A DNA stretch of 64,000 nucleotides from the NCBI GenBank assembly GCA_010672585.1, contig JAAHGF010000005.1:142685-206684 (forward strand), in the 5' to 3' direction. The position numbers and the translations under genes were made by a program. The DNA is from Okeania sp. SIO1I7 (GTDB lineage Bacteria > Cyanobacteriota > Cyanobacteriia > Cyanobacteriales > Microcoleaceae). The notes below the pieces were generated by a model that was not told the origin of the DNA, made no database searches, and saw only the letters and a program-made list of their open reading frames with translations. This document shows positions 37,920-48,403 of this stretch, piece after piece (the first letter of the stretch is position 1; the number at the start of each line of letters is the position of its first letter).

Positions 37920-39071
37920 GTGCTGCTATCGAAAGGATTTGAAGTAGAAATGTACACTGGCACACCCCAAGGTGATACTGTTGGCCTTTCAGACCAAATT
38001 GTGGCCAAAGTAGAGGGGTTTGTTAGGGAGCCAGATAGTAGAAATGTAGAATACACAACTGCACCATTGTGTAGCTACGCTCAACTTTTATGTGCTCTAG
38101 TAAAGCCAAGACTGAAATTGAGAAGTTATTTAAACACTTTAGGGGATTACACAATAATTCCAGGAAGTACCTTATCTTTAGGAGGTAGTCATACCTTTGA
38201 ACGCTCTGACCCTAACAACCCATATCACACATATATACAAGAAACTTACGGTGTAAAAGTTGTGACAACCAGTATTCATATAAATGTTGGTATTAGTGAC
38301 CCAGAATTATTGATGCGGGCTATTCGTTTGATTCGGATGGAAGCCCCTTTATATTTAGCTCTCAGTGCCTCTTCTCCTTTTCTAGATGGTCAAGCTACAG
38401 GGTTTCACTCTACTCGTTGGGCTACTTTTCCTAAAACTCCAGCTTATGTCCCTCTATTTGAAAGTCATAGTCATTTCATTAAATGGACTGAAGAGAAAAT
38501 TGCTACAGGTGTTATGCAAAATGTCCGCCATCTGTGGTGTTCTGTGCGGCCTAATGGCGATCGCCGTCCCTATAATCTTAATCGTCTAGAATTAAGAATT
38601 TGTGACTTTGTAAGTAACCCAATTATGCAGCTGGCCTTGGTAGGTTTATTAGAAGCTCGTTTATGGCAATTAATTGACGATCCTAGTCTCGACCCCTTAG
38701 AAAAAAGTAACTTATCTGCAACTAACCGTTTGGAAGATTTAGTAGCTTTAGCAGATAATAATGAAATAGCAGCAGCTCATCATAGTCTTGAAGCTCAACT
38801 CTCCCATTGGCAAGATGGTAGAACTATTCTAGCGAAAAATTGGATTGAGGAAATTTATCAACAGGTTTTACCTTATGCCAAAAAACTTGGCTTTAGTTGT
38901 TTTCTTTCTCCAATCAAAAAAATTATTCGCGAAGGCAATACAGCACAAAAATGGTTAGAACTATATAATAGTGGTCTTGACAGTCGAAGCGTAATTAAAG
39001 CAGCAATTTTGGAGATGGCACAACAAGAAGAAGAGCTAGAAGATCAATTATGTCAATCAATGGTGGCCTAA
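37920..39071 (+). CDS. gshA: Glutamate-cysteine ligase, cyanobacterial type
   Basis: 383 residues from a GTG start. The sequence matches the cyanobacterial GshA family: KGFEVEMYTGTPQGDTVGLSD, FVREPDSRNVEYTTAP, LGDYTIIPGSTLSLGGSHTF, TTSIHINVGISDPELLMRAI, FHSTRWATFPKTP and RPYNLNRLELRICDFVSNP. The enzyme makes gamma-glutamylcysteine from Glu and Cys with ATP, the first step of glutathione synthesis, in the cytoplasm. gshB is not in the window. The TAA stop (39069-39071) is shared with the left end of a family B repeat. No truncation is evident. Confidence 0.93.
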   Translation: MLLSKGFEVEMYTGTPQGDTVGLSDQIVAKVEGFVREPDSRNVEYTTAPLCSYAQLLCALVKPRLKLRSYLNTLGDYTIIPGSTLSLGGSHTFERSDPNNPYHTYIQETYGVKVVTTSIHINVGISDPELLMRAIRLIRMEAPLYLALSASSPFLDGQATGFHSTRWATFPKTPAYVPLFESHSHFIKWTEEKIATGVMQNVRHLWCSVRPNGDRRPYNLNRLELRICDFVSNPIMQLALVGLLEARLWQLIDDPSLDPLEKSNLSATNRLEDLVALADNNEIAAAHHSLEAQLSHWQDGRTILAKNWIEEIYQQVLPYAKKLGFSCFLSPIKKIIREGNTAQKWLELYNSGLDSRSVIKAAILEMAQQEEELEDQLCQSMVA

Positions 39072-39196
39072 TATCATGTCTGCTTGAATACGTATAGATA
39101 ACGACGGAGGAGTTAGGAGTTAGGAGTTAGGAGTTAGGAGGGAAGAATAAAGAAGATTTGAAGAAAGTTTTTATCACTAACTAAAGGGACATGATA
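39072..39196. repeat. MITE-like repeat, family B (B7)
   Basis: TATCATGTCTGCTTGAATAC and TCACTAACTAAAGGGACATGATA are the ends; GTTAGGAGTTAGGAGTTAGG is the interior. It abuts the gshA stop codon. Confidence 0.8.
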
Positions 39197-39256
39197 TGGT
39201 CTGAGACCATTTCATTTGGGATTGCATGGTGACGAATGATTTTGGATTTGGGAATT

Positions 39257-39335
39257 TCTAGAATGATTAATATTAGGTTTTTTTAGCCAAAGTTTAAACT
39301 AATTTTTGGTAATGGTAATATTATTCCATAATATC
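39257..39335. repeat. Repeat family K (inverted copy of 11396-11475)
   Basis: GAATGATTAATATTAGG, AAAGTTTAAACTAATTTTTG and TATTATTCCATAATAT are the reverse complement of the segment inside B5, with a few differences. No inverted ends are obvious. Confidence 0.6.
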
Positions 39336-39410
39336 CAACTCCTTTCATTTACTTCAGCTACATAGGGTAAAAGGAGTTAGGAATTAAGGTAAGTAGCATT
39401 CTTTATTTTA

Positions 39411-39690
39411 ATTAAGGCTTGCTAATTAATGCTAAAACCATTGATAGATAAAGGTTTTAGCATTATTTAATTCCCAAGGGATGCGCTGGTTTTAGTCTAA
39501 AACCCTCATGCCTTTTAGCATAAAAGGCAAACCTTCGGACAGAAAAATTGAGGAACAAAACGCCCGCTCCTACCTCCTCGCTCCCTACCCATTCCTCCCC
39601 TCCTGGGAGGGGGAGGGGCGAGGGGTGGGTTGTCTCCTGTCTCCTGTCTCCTAACCCTACCAAAAAGCTTTATTCAGCAAACCCTAATTA
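39411..39690. repeat. MITE-like repeat, family A (A5), nearly complete
   Basis: ATTAAGGCTTGCTAATTAAT at the left and TTTATTCAGCAAACCCTAATTA at the right are inverted; all internal family A landmarks are present. 280 bp. Confidence 0.85.
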
Positions 39691-39772
39691 TTATAACTTC
39701 TACTGTCTCAATATTTTTTCCTCAACTAGGAAATCAAAATATAGTGTTTCTTAGAACGGTGAGGCACGACAC

Positions 39773-39863
39773 TATAGCAGTCCTAAATGAAATAGAGAAG
39801 CACTCTAGACAGTGTCAGGAATTGATACAGAACCTTTCTCCGAAATCATCTGGGATTGCTATA
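39773..39863. repeat. MITE-like repeat, family D (D2)
   Basis: TATAGCAGTCCTAAATGAAA and AATCATCTGGGATTGCTATA are inverted ends; the short interior differs from D1. Confidence 0.65.
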
Positions 39864-40062
39864 GTCTAGAAAGCAAAACTAACAAAACTCAAATTAGACT
39901 AGGGGAAAAAACTTAATTGCTATATAGGCATTATAGTTAAGTTTTTATTATACCTATATTGATTGTATATTGTATTGAATTTTTAGAGAAATCCTAAAAC
40001 TTAAAAGTAGGATATTCTAGCTAACAACAGTAATGTTCTCAATATCAAAATAAATTGATTTA

Positions 40063-40524
40063 ATGCCTCAGATTGTCCTAGTATATCCGCAAATTCCCCC
40101 AAATACAGGAAATGTTGCTCGTACTTGTGCTGCTACTAATACAGAATTACATCTAGTCAAACCTTTGGGTTTTGAAATTAGCGATCGCTATTTGAAACGG
40201 GCAGGTTTAGATTACTGGCCTTATGTTCAACTATATTACCATGATAATTTCAAAGAGTTTCAAACCTATCATCAGCAACGAGGTGGAAGATTGGTAGGTT
40301 TTAGTGCCAAGGGAAGTTCTAATTATACTAAATTTCAATACCAAACAAATGATTGGCTATTGTTTGGTTCAGAAACTAATGGACTACCACAAGATGTCCT
40401 AGAGTATTGTGTAGCAACTCTCTATATACCAATGACACAACCAAAGGTTCGTAGTTTAAATCTTTCTGTTAGTGCTGCCTTGGGTTTATTTGAAGCCAGG
40501 CGTCAATTGGATTATCTGAGTTAA
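40063..40524 (+). CDS. trmL: tRNA (cytidine(34)-2'-O)-methyltransferase, SPOUT family
   Basis: 153 residues, full length for TrmL. SPOUT landmarks: VYPQIPPNTGNVARTCAATN at the start (RNA-binding Arg/Asn), LLFGSETNGLPQD (SAM-binding knot) and YIPMTQPKVRSLNLSVSAALG near the C-terminus. TrmL methylates the ribose of the wobble base in tRNA-Leu isoacceptors using S-adenosylmethionine. It stands alone. The 630 bases after it hold no gene. Confidence 0.92.
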   Translation: MPQIVLVYPQIPPNTGNVARTCAATNTELHLVKPLGFEISDRYLKRAGLDYWPYVQLYYHDNFKEFQTYHQQRGGRLVGFSAKGSSNYTKFQYQTNDWLLFGSETNGLPQDVLEYCVATLYIPMTQPKVRSLNLSVSAALGLFEARRQLDYLS

Positions 40525-41147
40525 AATCATTATTTCTGATAGTATCTATAAAATCTATAATCTTTAATTTTACAGATATGAATGATGAAAAACACTATAT
40601 ATCCCTAGTCAAAACTATAGTACTACACTAAATATAGTGTTTATAACTCAAAAATCCTTAAGTTCTGAAATATTCTAATTTAAGTATTTAATGGGTCATT
40701 TTGCTCTACACAGGTTTATCTATAACAATCTGTAATTCTATATTTATCTATAAGAAATTTCTATAGCTCTAGTAATTGTCACGATCGCCAAGTTAGTGTA
40801 TACCAAAATTTAGATTATATTTCCTCCTGAAATCCTTTTATTAGTCTAGAGGGTATTTACTAAAGGACTATTCAGAGAAGAATACAATTGGACAATTTCC
40901 AAATAAAATGGCAAAAACAAACTACGAGCAAGAATGTTGTAATATTTAGTGTCTTAAAAGTTAGTTACTCTTTGTTGCTCTTTTTTTGGCCATTAAATCA
41001 AAATTAAATTAAAATTATCCTTGCTTTTTTTATGAAAGCAAGATAACCTAGCCTAAGTTTGATATTTGTCAGTGATCTTGATCTCTAAAATAGAGTTAAT
41101 TAGGTCATTGACAAGGAAAAATTAAAGACAGTTAAACGCTTGTCAAT

Positions 41148-41153
41148 AGGAGG
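41148..41153 (+). promoter_or_regulatory. Strong ribosome-binding site deciding a TTG start
   Basis: AGGAGG at 41148-41153 is seven bases before TTG 41161. The upstream in-frame TTG at 41140 lies before the site and cannot use it. Confidence 0.85.
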
Positions 41154-41160
41154 TCGTTCT

Positions 41161-43569
41161 TTGAAACGAACATTTCCAAGTAAAGGAAAATCTGCCACTA
41201 CTTGTGAACTTCACACAGAAGCAAATATTGAGCAGTCAAAACAAATAAGTATAGTTGGTAGCAAAACTTCTTCCGCTGCTACCATGATTGGACTTGCTGC
41301 TATTTCAACTACTATGGGTGCATCAGGCATCCTGTTCTCTGGAAAAGGCGATATTGCAGTAGCAGCAGAACTTCCTGGAGTAGACACCAACAAACATGAA
41401 CTTTCAACTAGAGAGTTAAATGTTACTGGAGTTAATAGGTCAAAAGGTCTACTGCTTCAGAAATTAACCCAAGGGTATGTAGAGACAAAAGGAAATACTG
41501 ATTCTGAAGTTGAAGCAACTCAACCTGAGACTGTTCTGCCTTTAGAACATACACTAGGAGAACAATCCTTTTTTCCTATAGAACTTAAACAGAAATATAG
41601 CCAGACTAAAGCCAGAAAATCTGAGCAAGAGACTGTAGTTTTTTCTGAACCGAAAATTAATCAATTACAAACTAATGAGTTGCCTCCTCTGGGGTCTCTA
41701 GCTAAAGTGCAGGTTAAGGAGGAAATAGGCACTAATAGTCAGCTAATTGACCGATTAAAAGTAGGAATTAATCCTGTCCAAAAACAAGAAAACCTCTCTG
41801 CCAAAAATTCTGTAGAGTCGAGGTATAAGCAGTTAGTTTCTGAGTCTGTAGAAAAGTCCTTTGATTCATCCACAGAGAAATTTCTAGATAAAGGTGCTAA
41901 ATCAGAAAATTTAGTTGTTAAAGAACCAGCTCTAGAAATAGCCACTCCTTCTGAATTAGACCATAGTTCCACGGCTAAACAAATCGCTGATAGTCAAACA
42001 GAAATTGCTCAAGAGTCAATCAAGACTGAAGGGACTAAACTAGAAGGGGCAGTGGTTATTGATTCTGATATGACATCTACACCAGTTTCATTGGTATACA
42101 AGGTGCGTGTAGGAGACACACTAAGTTTAATCGCCAAGGAAAACAATGTATCTGTCGAAGCTTTAGCTAGAGTTAATAATATTAAAAATCTAGATGTAAT
42201 TGAAGCCGCTAAATTACTTAAAATTCCTCAGCAACCATTTTCTGAATCATTAACACTTGTAAGTTCTACAAGTAGTTATTCAAAAAAGGAATTTAGTCCA
42301 CATTCTTTGGATACTACAGCTAACCAACTGAATATTCCTGAAGCCAAGCTTCCTAATATCAAGTCTAATTATTTATCGTACAGTGTACCAAGTGTGACTG
42401 AAGCTGAAGTTCCAGACAGAAATGTACAACTTGTTTCTTGGTCTGAAGGTCTAGACGATCAAGAACATCAAATACACAAGAAACCAAAAGAATTTTCAAC
42501 TTCAACACAGTTGGTTGCTACAGATAGCCCGAAAAATCCCTTAGTTAATAAAGTATGGCCTGATAATCTAGGTGCAAGGGAATCTACACAAAATTCTGTT
42601 GCATCTTTTAGTAATAGTCAACCCGTTCAACCATTACCAGTGGACATAAATACTGAGAGTGGTGAGTTACTACCAACAGCAAAATCCGAAGGTCAAAACA
42701 ATCCTTATGCTAACCGTTTGAGGTCAGAAATAAGCAGGTTAAGAGAGGAATATAACAATCAAAAAGAACTTGAAGATTCTCAAAAAATTACCTCAGAAGC
42801 AATAAATATTCCAGTACCTGAACCGTGGTCTTCAGAACAGAATTTACCGAATAATTCTCAAGTTATTAACGAGAACAATAGTAGTAGATACTTACAACCA
42901 ACTTATCAGGAAGAAGTAAGTCGCAGCCAAACCAGACAATGGTCTGAAGAAATGGGAACTAACAGACCTGAAATCAGAAATCCTGCTACAGTTGTTAAAG
43001 AACTACCCCTAGAAAGAGAGATTGTTCCATCTCAAGGTTCATCAGTTATGGCCACAGCACCAACAGGAGCTAACTTTAATGAGATTCTGAATAATCCTTC
43101 ACTAGGAAAAATGGTTTCTCCAGACTTGCCACCTTTGGGTAAAGCTGATACCTATTTACCTGGTGGTTCCATGCAATTTACTGGATACACCTGGCCTAGT
43201 AAGGGTACTTTAACATCAGGTTATGGTTGGCGTTGGGGAAGAATGCACCGTGGTATTGATATAGCTGCACCTACTGGTACTCCTATTGTTGCTGCAGCTC
43301 CTGGTGTTGTCACCTTTGCTAATTGGAATAGTGGAGGGTATGGTAATTTAGTTGAAATTAAACATCCCAATGGTAGTCTGACTGTATATGCTCATAACAG
43401 TCAAATTCTTGTGAGAGAAGGTCAAAAAGTTGCTCAGGGTGAGCTAATTGCTAAAATGGGAAGCACCGGACGTAGTACTGGCCCACACTTACATTTTGAA
43501 ATCCATCCGACTGGAAATGGAGCGGTTAATCCCATGGCTCTTTTACGTTCGGGAGTGGCATCTAATTAG
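41161..43569 (+). CDS. LysM and M23 (LytM) peptidoglycan metallopeptidase family envelope protein
   Basis: 802 residues from TTG 41161. The N-terminus is basic (KRTFPSKGK) with a hydrophobic segment around residues 45-75 (AATMIGLAAISTTMGASGIL), a signal or anchor. A long low-complexity linker leads to one LysM at about 313-357 (YKVRVGDTLSLIAKENNVSV), another disordered region, and an M23 domain at about 675-800. M23 metal ligands H696 and D700 (HRGID) and H778 (GPHLHFE) are present, with H776 also in place, so activity against peptide crosslinks in murein is possible. Such proteins act in cell division or septal remodelling in cyanobacteria. A cluster of hairpins follows the stop. Confidence 0.87.
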   Translation: MKRTFPSKGKSATTCELHTEANIEQSKQISIVGSKTSSAATMIGLAAISTTMGASGILFSGKGDIAVAAELPGVDTNKHELSTRELNVTGVNRSKGLLLQKLTQGYVETKGNTDSEVEATQPETVLPLEHTLGEQSFFPIELKQKYSQTKARKSEQETVVFSEPKINQLQTNELPPLGSLAKVQVKEEIGTNSQLIDRLKVGINPVQKQENLSAKNSVESRYKQLVSESVEKSFDSSTEKFLDKGAKSENLVVKEPALEIATPSELDHSSTAKQIADSQTEIAQESIKTEGTKLEGAVVIDSDMTSTPVSLVYKVRVGDTLSLIAKENNVSVEALARVNNIKNLDVIEAAKLLKIPQQPFSESLTLVSSTSSYSKKEFSPHSLDTTANQLNIPEAKLPNIKSNYLSYSVPSVTEAEVPDRNVQLVSWSEGLDDQEHQIHKKPKEFSTSTQLVATDSPKNPLVNKVWPDNLGARESTQNSVASFSNSQPVQPLPVDINTESGELLPTAKSEGQNNPYANRLRSEISRLREEYNNQKELEDSQKITSEAINIPVPEPWSSEQNLPNNSQVINENNSSRYLQPTYQEEVSRSQTRQWSEEMGTNRPEIRNPATVVKELPLEREIVPSQGSSVMATAPTGANFNEILNNPSLGKMVSPDLPPLGKADTYLPGGSMQFTGYTWPSKGTLTSGYGWRWGRMHRGIDIAAPTGTPIVAAAPGVVTFANWNSGGYGNLVEIKHPNGSLTVYAHNSQILVREGQKVAQGELIAKMGSTGRSTGPHLHFEIHPTGNGAVNPMALLRSGVASN

Positions 43570-43585
43570 GTTAGGTATTGGATAA

Positions 43586-43668
43586 TTATCGTAAAATTTC
43601 GATAAGTGGGAAAGCACCGTCTTTTAAGCGGTGGATGGAAACGACTCGACGGATTAAAATCCGTAGTC
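43586..43668 (+). other. Three consecutive stem-loops downstream of the M23 gene
   Basis: TTATCG/CGATAA (43586-43605), CACCG/CGGTG (43615-43633) and GACTCGACGGATT/AATCCGTAGTC (43643-43668). The first could help terminate the M23 transcript. The following 43690-43915 is more GC-rich than its surroundings, with GCGGATTTATTCCGTG as a fourth hairpin. Together these look like a structured RNA or the scar of an IS200/IS605-like element; I cannot decide. Confidence 0.5.
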
Positions 43669-44228
43669 AAAAAAATGTGTTATGATGAACCGGAAAATTA
43701 AAAAGTATCCTCAATGGTATGCATGGCCGGAGAGATTGATGCCAATTGACACCGCCTAGTGGACTGCTGCTGTATACGTACTATGGTACGGTACTGGCAA
43801 TGTGGTTGTTTTGCCGGATCAGCATACTTCGTAAACGAGCAATGTGGAAAACGTAGCAATAGCGCCAGTTTTACAGCTCCTCTGAAGAATCTACGCGGAT
43901 TTATTCCGTGAATTATCAAAATGAGGATGATTTTATATAGTACAGTTGTTTTAATCCCATTACATATTTGTATGTATTGGGAGGAAATCAAAACCTTCTA
44001 ATACTCAGAACTTATTCTAACTCCCTAATCCCATCTAAAAGTCTTCCTATTTTCAGTGCAACGCCTCAAATGTTAAAATCCCCATTGTTGTCAGTGAAAA
44101 TGGGGATAGAGATATAAATAAACTTAGGGTGCAAATTAAATCTAGTTTGGTTTTTTTCAGAAAAAAATAGTAAAGAATTGAATAAATTACAATATTCTGT
44201 GCTATAGTTATGAATGGTTAAAAATTTA

Positions 44229-44301
44229 GGCTCAGTAGCTCAGTGGTTAGAGCAGGGGACTCATAAGCCCAAGGTCGCAGGTTCAAATCCCGCCTGAGCC
44301 A
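44229..44301 (+). tRNA. tRNA-Met (anticodon CAU)
   Basis: A 73-base cloverleaf without encoded CCA: acceptor GGCTCAG/CTGAGCC, D arm GCTC-AGTGGTTA-GAGC, anticodon loop CTCATAA, T arm GCAGG-TTCAAAT-CCCGC, discriminator A. The anticodon is CAU and the features are those of elongator Met rather than initiator. The anticodon stem GGGGA/GCCCA has mismatches at its first and last pair (G27-A43, A31-G39), and the T stem has one non-Watson-Crick position, which is unusual. A CAU anticodon could also belong to an Ile tRNA modified by TilS; the acceptor looks Met-like. Confidence 0.9.
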
Positions 44302-44323
44302 TATATTATACACATAAAGTAGT

Positions 44324-44475
44324 AATTAGGGCTTGCTGATTAGTTATAAAAGTATTTATATATAAAGGTTTGAGCATTTTTATGGTCGAATTGCAGTGCC
44401 CCTGTTTTATACCATTTCTCAAAAATTTTTCTACATTTTGTTGAGCAGGGGACTCACCCCTCGCCCCTCCCCATC
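44324..44475. repeat. MITE-like repeat, family A (A6), partial
   Basis: AATTAGGGCTTGCTGATTAG starts the element 22 bases after the tRNA; AAAGGTTTGAGC and the CCCATCCCAGGAGGGG palindrome follow, then the copy degenerates. The right end is not present. Family A-like GCTAGTATTTTAGGGTCATA recurs near 44679. Confidence 0.6.
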
Positions 44476-44730
44476 CCAGGAGGGGAAGTAGGGGAGTGGG
44501 TAGGGACGTTGCACGCAAAGTCCGTATAGGGAGAAGCAAACATAAGAATAATTAACATTAATGCAAGCTGAAATTAGCATGCAAAGTAATTTTGCTTGTG
44601 CTTATTAGTTGACAACTGAAGTATTGCCCAAGTATAGCAATAATGCATGGGCAATACTTCAGTTGATTTTGCTCAAAAAGCTAGTATTTTAGGGTCATAG
44701 CTGGGCAGAAAAATCCCAAATTGACAATAG

Positions 44731-45158
<428 letters not shown>

Positions 45159-46567
45159 ACTGCGTTAACAGGTTTATGATTGGGGAGTTAAACAGTGATA
45201 AGGCCAGTATATCAATTATCAGTATAATGGTTTGGCATTTAAGCTGTATATCCCAATTGGAGCTAAGGAAACAATGAAGATGGGAACAGCGGTGTACCCT
45301 AAGTCTGCGAAGCACGTTAGCTCCTCTGTAAGGGACTAGAAGCAAGGAGTCAAGGGATATTAATGTCCCTTCAATACGGGACGCTACGAGACCCTTTGCG
45401 AAGCGCAAAAACACCATATCCAATGGACCAATAAAGGGAATGCGCACTTCTGTGAGGAAATAGGGAATACAAAATCTCAATGGGCCTGAATTTAGTTCCG
45501 GTTAAATTTTTACCATCAACTAGAGTTTGGAAACAGTTAACTGATAACTGAATAGTGGGGGTGAATTACGAACCTGTTAAAAATATTAACTGATGACTGT
45601 AACAGATATGACTGATAATATATTCTATACTGTTAGAACTAAACTTTAAAACACTAAAATACTTCATTTATTCTTACTGGTCAATCCAATGATGAATGCA
45701 CAGCATATTTCACTATTATCTCAAAAACTGGAGTGATAATTACTTTTATACTGCTTTCTCTTACTTGTTTCTCAGGGTCATTTCATTCTAGATTTTGGCA
45801 ATGAATTTATTGATTTTCAGACAGCGAAAGATAAATTTCCTAAAGCTTGAAATAAGGTGGTTTCATCAATACATAAAATGGCACAGTTTAGAATGAAACA
45901 GCCATGCTTGTTTATATTATTTGAATATCCTTCGATTTATCAACTTTGAGGAATGTAAAGCCTGAAAGAACTCTTCGTATACTTTTGTGGATAATCAAAT
46001 TTTACTCAACTTTTACTCAACAGTTGTTAACTTGCACGAATTTTTTTTTAGTGTCGGGATAAATGGCAAACATATTTGATCTGAAAGCTTTATATATAGT
46101 AATAGTAGGGTTGAAAACTAGCACTCTGCTAACGCTAGACAGGTTTAAATTTTCTGTGTTATCATAGACAAAAGTAAGTATAAATTAAGGTTTAGTTCAG
46201 TGACTCTTTGCTAGTCCAACTACTGAAAATCCTCTGTAGTTTAGTCGGAGGAAACATTCCAATAAAATGAATACCAAAACTAAAAAAGGTACATGAAAAC
46301 AGATTTAATTCGCAACTGATTAACTGTCTCAAAAAACTTTTATTTGTACATCCACCTAGATATTTGAGAATCAGAATCGAATGAGAGACCAAGTATGAAA
46401 ATATTTGATCTGCTAAGTTGATCTAGGGAGGTCTGACAAGAGACATTCTAGGGTGTTATTTGTACTTAAGGAGTATAAAGAGGCAATATGGAAGAATAAA
46501 GAATCTCAAACCATAAGTTTTCTTTTAGTTTTGAGTGTCAACAAGTTATTTTAAGGAGAATTCAATA
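45159..46567. other. Long non-coding stretch upstream of the peroxiredoxin gene
   Basis: 1.4 kb. The part 45290-45420 carries GC-rich short repeats (GGGACGCTACGAGACCC, TTTGCGAAGCGCAAA). The reverse-strand frame of 111 codons at 45145-45480 crosses these repeats and has no family features. The rest is AT-rich with nothing that I recognise. Confidence 0.4.
46553..46558 (+). promoter_or_regulatory. Ribosome-binding site fixing the peroxiredoxin start
   Basis: AAGGAG, nine bases before ATG 46568. The open frame extends 11 codons upstream, but those codons overlap this site. Confidence 0.8.
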
Positions 46568-47167
46568 ATGACAGACGGATGCCTGCGTGTGGGCCAGGAA
46601 GCCCCAGATTTCACTGCTACAGCTGTAGTGGATCAGGAATTCGAGACAATTAAACTGTCTGATTATCGTGGTCAGTATATAGTTTTATTCTTCTATCCCC
46701 TGGACTTTACTTTTGTTTGTCCAACAGAAATTACGGCATTTAGCGATCGCTACAAAGAGTTTGAGTCACTTAACACAGAAATTCTAGGAGTTTCAGTAGA
46801 TAGTGAATTTTCGCATTTAGCTTGGATTCAAACAGATCGTAAATCTGGTGGAGTTGGAGATCTTAACTATCCACTATTATCTGACATTAAGAAAGAAATT
46901 AGTTCTGCCTATAACGTCTTAGACCCAGAAGCAGGTATTGCTCTGCGGGGATTGTTCATTATTGATAGAGAAGGTACTATTCAACACGCCACGATTAATA
47001 ATCTTGCTTTTGGTCGAAACGTGGATGAAACCTTGCGTACTCTACAAGCTATTCAGTATGTACAAGCTAACCCAGATGAAGTTTGTCCTGCAGGTTGGAA
47101 ACCAGGAGATAAAACTATGAATCCCGATCCAATCAAATCTAAGGAATTCTTTGCAGCTGTTCAATAA
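46568..47167 (+). CDS. 2-Cys peroxiredoxin (AhpC/Prx1 type)
   Basis: 199 residues from ATG 46568. Peroxidatic Cys51 lies in [14 protein letters not shown] and resolving Cys173 in [13 protein letters not shown], the arrangement of typical 2-Cys peroxiredoxins. It reduces H2O2 and alkyl hydroperoxides using thioredoxin and forms decamers; it is a major thiol peroxidase of cyanobacterial cytoplasm. The N-terminal [18 protein letters not shown] is the usual start of this family. A strong hairpin follows, so it is probably transcribed alone, although a second redoxin gene starts 160 bases later. Confidence 0.95.
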   Translation: MTDGCLRVGQEAPDFTATAVVDQEFETIKLSDYRGQYIVLFFYPLDFTFVCPTEITAFSDRYKEFESLNTEILGVSVDSEFSHLAWIQTDRKSGGVGDLNYPLLSDIKKEISSAYNVLDPEAGIALRGLFIIDREGTIQHATINNLAFGRNVDETLRTLQAIQYVQANPDEVCPAGWKPGDKTMNPDPIKSKEFFAAVQ

Positions 47168-47214
47168 ATTGATTTAGGCAGTCTATAAAGTACCTAATAA
47201 TTAAAAAAAATGTC

Positions 47215-47261
47215 AACTCCAACACTTTCATAGATATTCTGGTTCTAAAAGTGTTGGAGTT
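47215..47261 (+). terminator. Terminator-like hairpin after the peroxiredoxin gene
   Basis: AACTCCAACACTTT (47215-47228) pairs with AAAGTGTTGGAGTT (47248-47261): a perfect 14-bp stem with a 19-base loop, followed by GTAAATTTC. Its position 48 bases after the stop suggests transcription termination or mRNA 3'-end protection. Confidence 0.7.
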
Positions 47262-47327
47262 GTAAATTTCAAGGATATTTAAACACATTAAAGTTTTGAG
47301 TTTTAACTTTTAAATTATATCAAGATT

Positions 47328-47873
47328 ATGCTAACTTCCTATGATTTTAGAGGTTTAATAAATCAACGTTTTGTTCAAAATTTATTACCTATTCCAGCTA
47401 TTAATAGTTTGGATAACGGAAAAAGAACACCAGATTTTGAATTGCCAGATATCACAAATGGTAAATTAGTTCGTTTGTCAGACTATTGGGGGGTAAAACC
47501 TGTAATAGTTGCTTTGACTCGTATCTTTACTGAGAAACAGTATTGCCCATTTTGTTTCCCTCATATCTTAGCTTTAAATAATAATTATGAAAAATTTTTA
47601 GAGCGGGGAGTAGAAATATTAATGATTACGAGTACAGATAGGGAACAAAGTAAGACTGTGGTGAGCGATCTAAGTTTAAAAATGCCTTTACTCAGTGATT
47701 CTAGTTGTCAGGTATTTAAAAATTATCAAGTTGGTCAAGCTTTGGGAGCACCTCTACCAGGACAATTTGTATTAGATAAACAAGGTAGACTTAGCTATAA
47801 ACATTTGTTTTCTTTTCTAGATCATAATGCTAGTATTGAGGATTTATTTGATGTTTTAGATAATTATATATAG
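47328..47873 (+). CDS. Redoxin/AhpC-TSA family protein (peroxiredoxin-like)
   Basis: 181 residues with a thioredoxin fold of the AhpC/TSA type: TPDFELPDITNGKLVRLSDY, then a CPFC motif (Cys73 and Cys76) in KQYCPFCFPHILALNN, and FVLDKQGRLSYKH. In place of the usual PVVLFFYP-type strand it reads PVIVALTRIF. The close Cys pair suggests a thiol-disulfide reductase or an atypical peroxidase, not a 2-Cys Prx. No signal peptide is seen. The TAG stop (47871-47873) belongs to the left end of the family D repeat D3. Substrate unknown. Confidence 0.8.
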   Translation: MLTSYDFRGLINQRFVQNLLPIPAINSLDNGKRTPDFELPDITNGKLVRLSDYWGVKPVIVALTRIFTEKQYCPFCFPHILALNNNYEKFLERGVEILMITSTDREQSKTVVSDLSLKMPLLSDSSCQVFKNYQVGQALGAPLPGQFVLDKQGRLSYKHLFSFLDHNASIEDLFDVLDNYI

Positions 47874-48001
47874 CAATTTTATTTGAGTTGTGAGATATTT
47901 TAGATTTTAAGAAATAGGCAATAGGGAACAGGGAAAACCGGAGATGGGAATGAGAAACACTGAAGCAATAAAATTATCACAAATGATTTAGGATTGCTAT
48001 A
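47869..48001. repeat. MITE-like repeat, family D (D3)
   Basis: TATAGCAATTTTATTTGAGT and GATTTAGGATTGCTATA are the inverted ends; shares GAGAAACACTGAAGCAATAA with D1. Its first bases provide the stop codon of the preceding gene. Confidence 0.75.
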
Positions 48002-48403
48002 GTTGAGCAAAATGACTATTAGTAGCTGAATTATTTCTTAGTGCAAGTAACTCTATTTTTTATAGACTAATCTCGCAGGTAAATTTAGCCTGTGGCGTTG
48101 AAACATAGTTTGATAGTCTGTTATCCCATTTTGATAAATGTTTGTTACAAATAGTAGAATTAAGGAATAGGGAAGACCGAAGTTGGAGGAAGGAGTAAGT
48201 TTTGAAAAAAAAGGTAAAAATGATAGAGGTAGCAATCTCAAATGAATTGGAACAGCTCTTTATTAAGTATCTCCGTTCAAAATGCACTTTATTATAGCAT
48301 TCTTTTTTTTAACTGGTATTAGTTATATACCCAAATTTTAACTGCAAATCTTGCCAATTTTCATTATGGTTAAGTATCTTAATTTTTCATAAAAATCAGA
48401 TAA

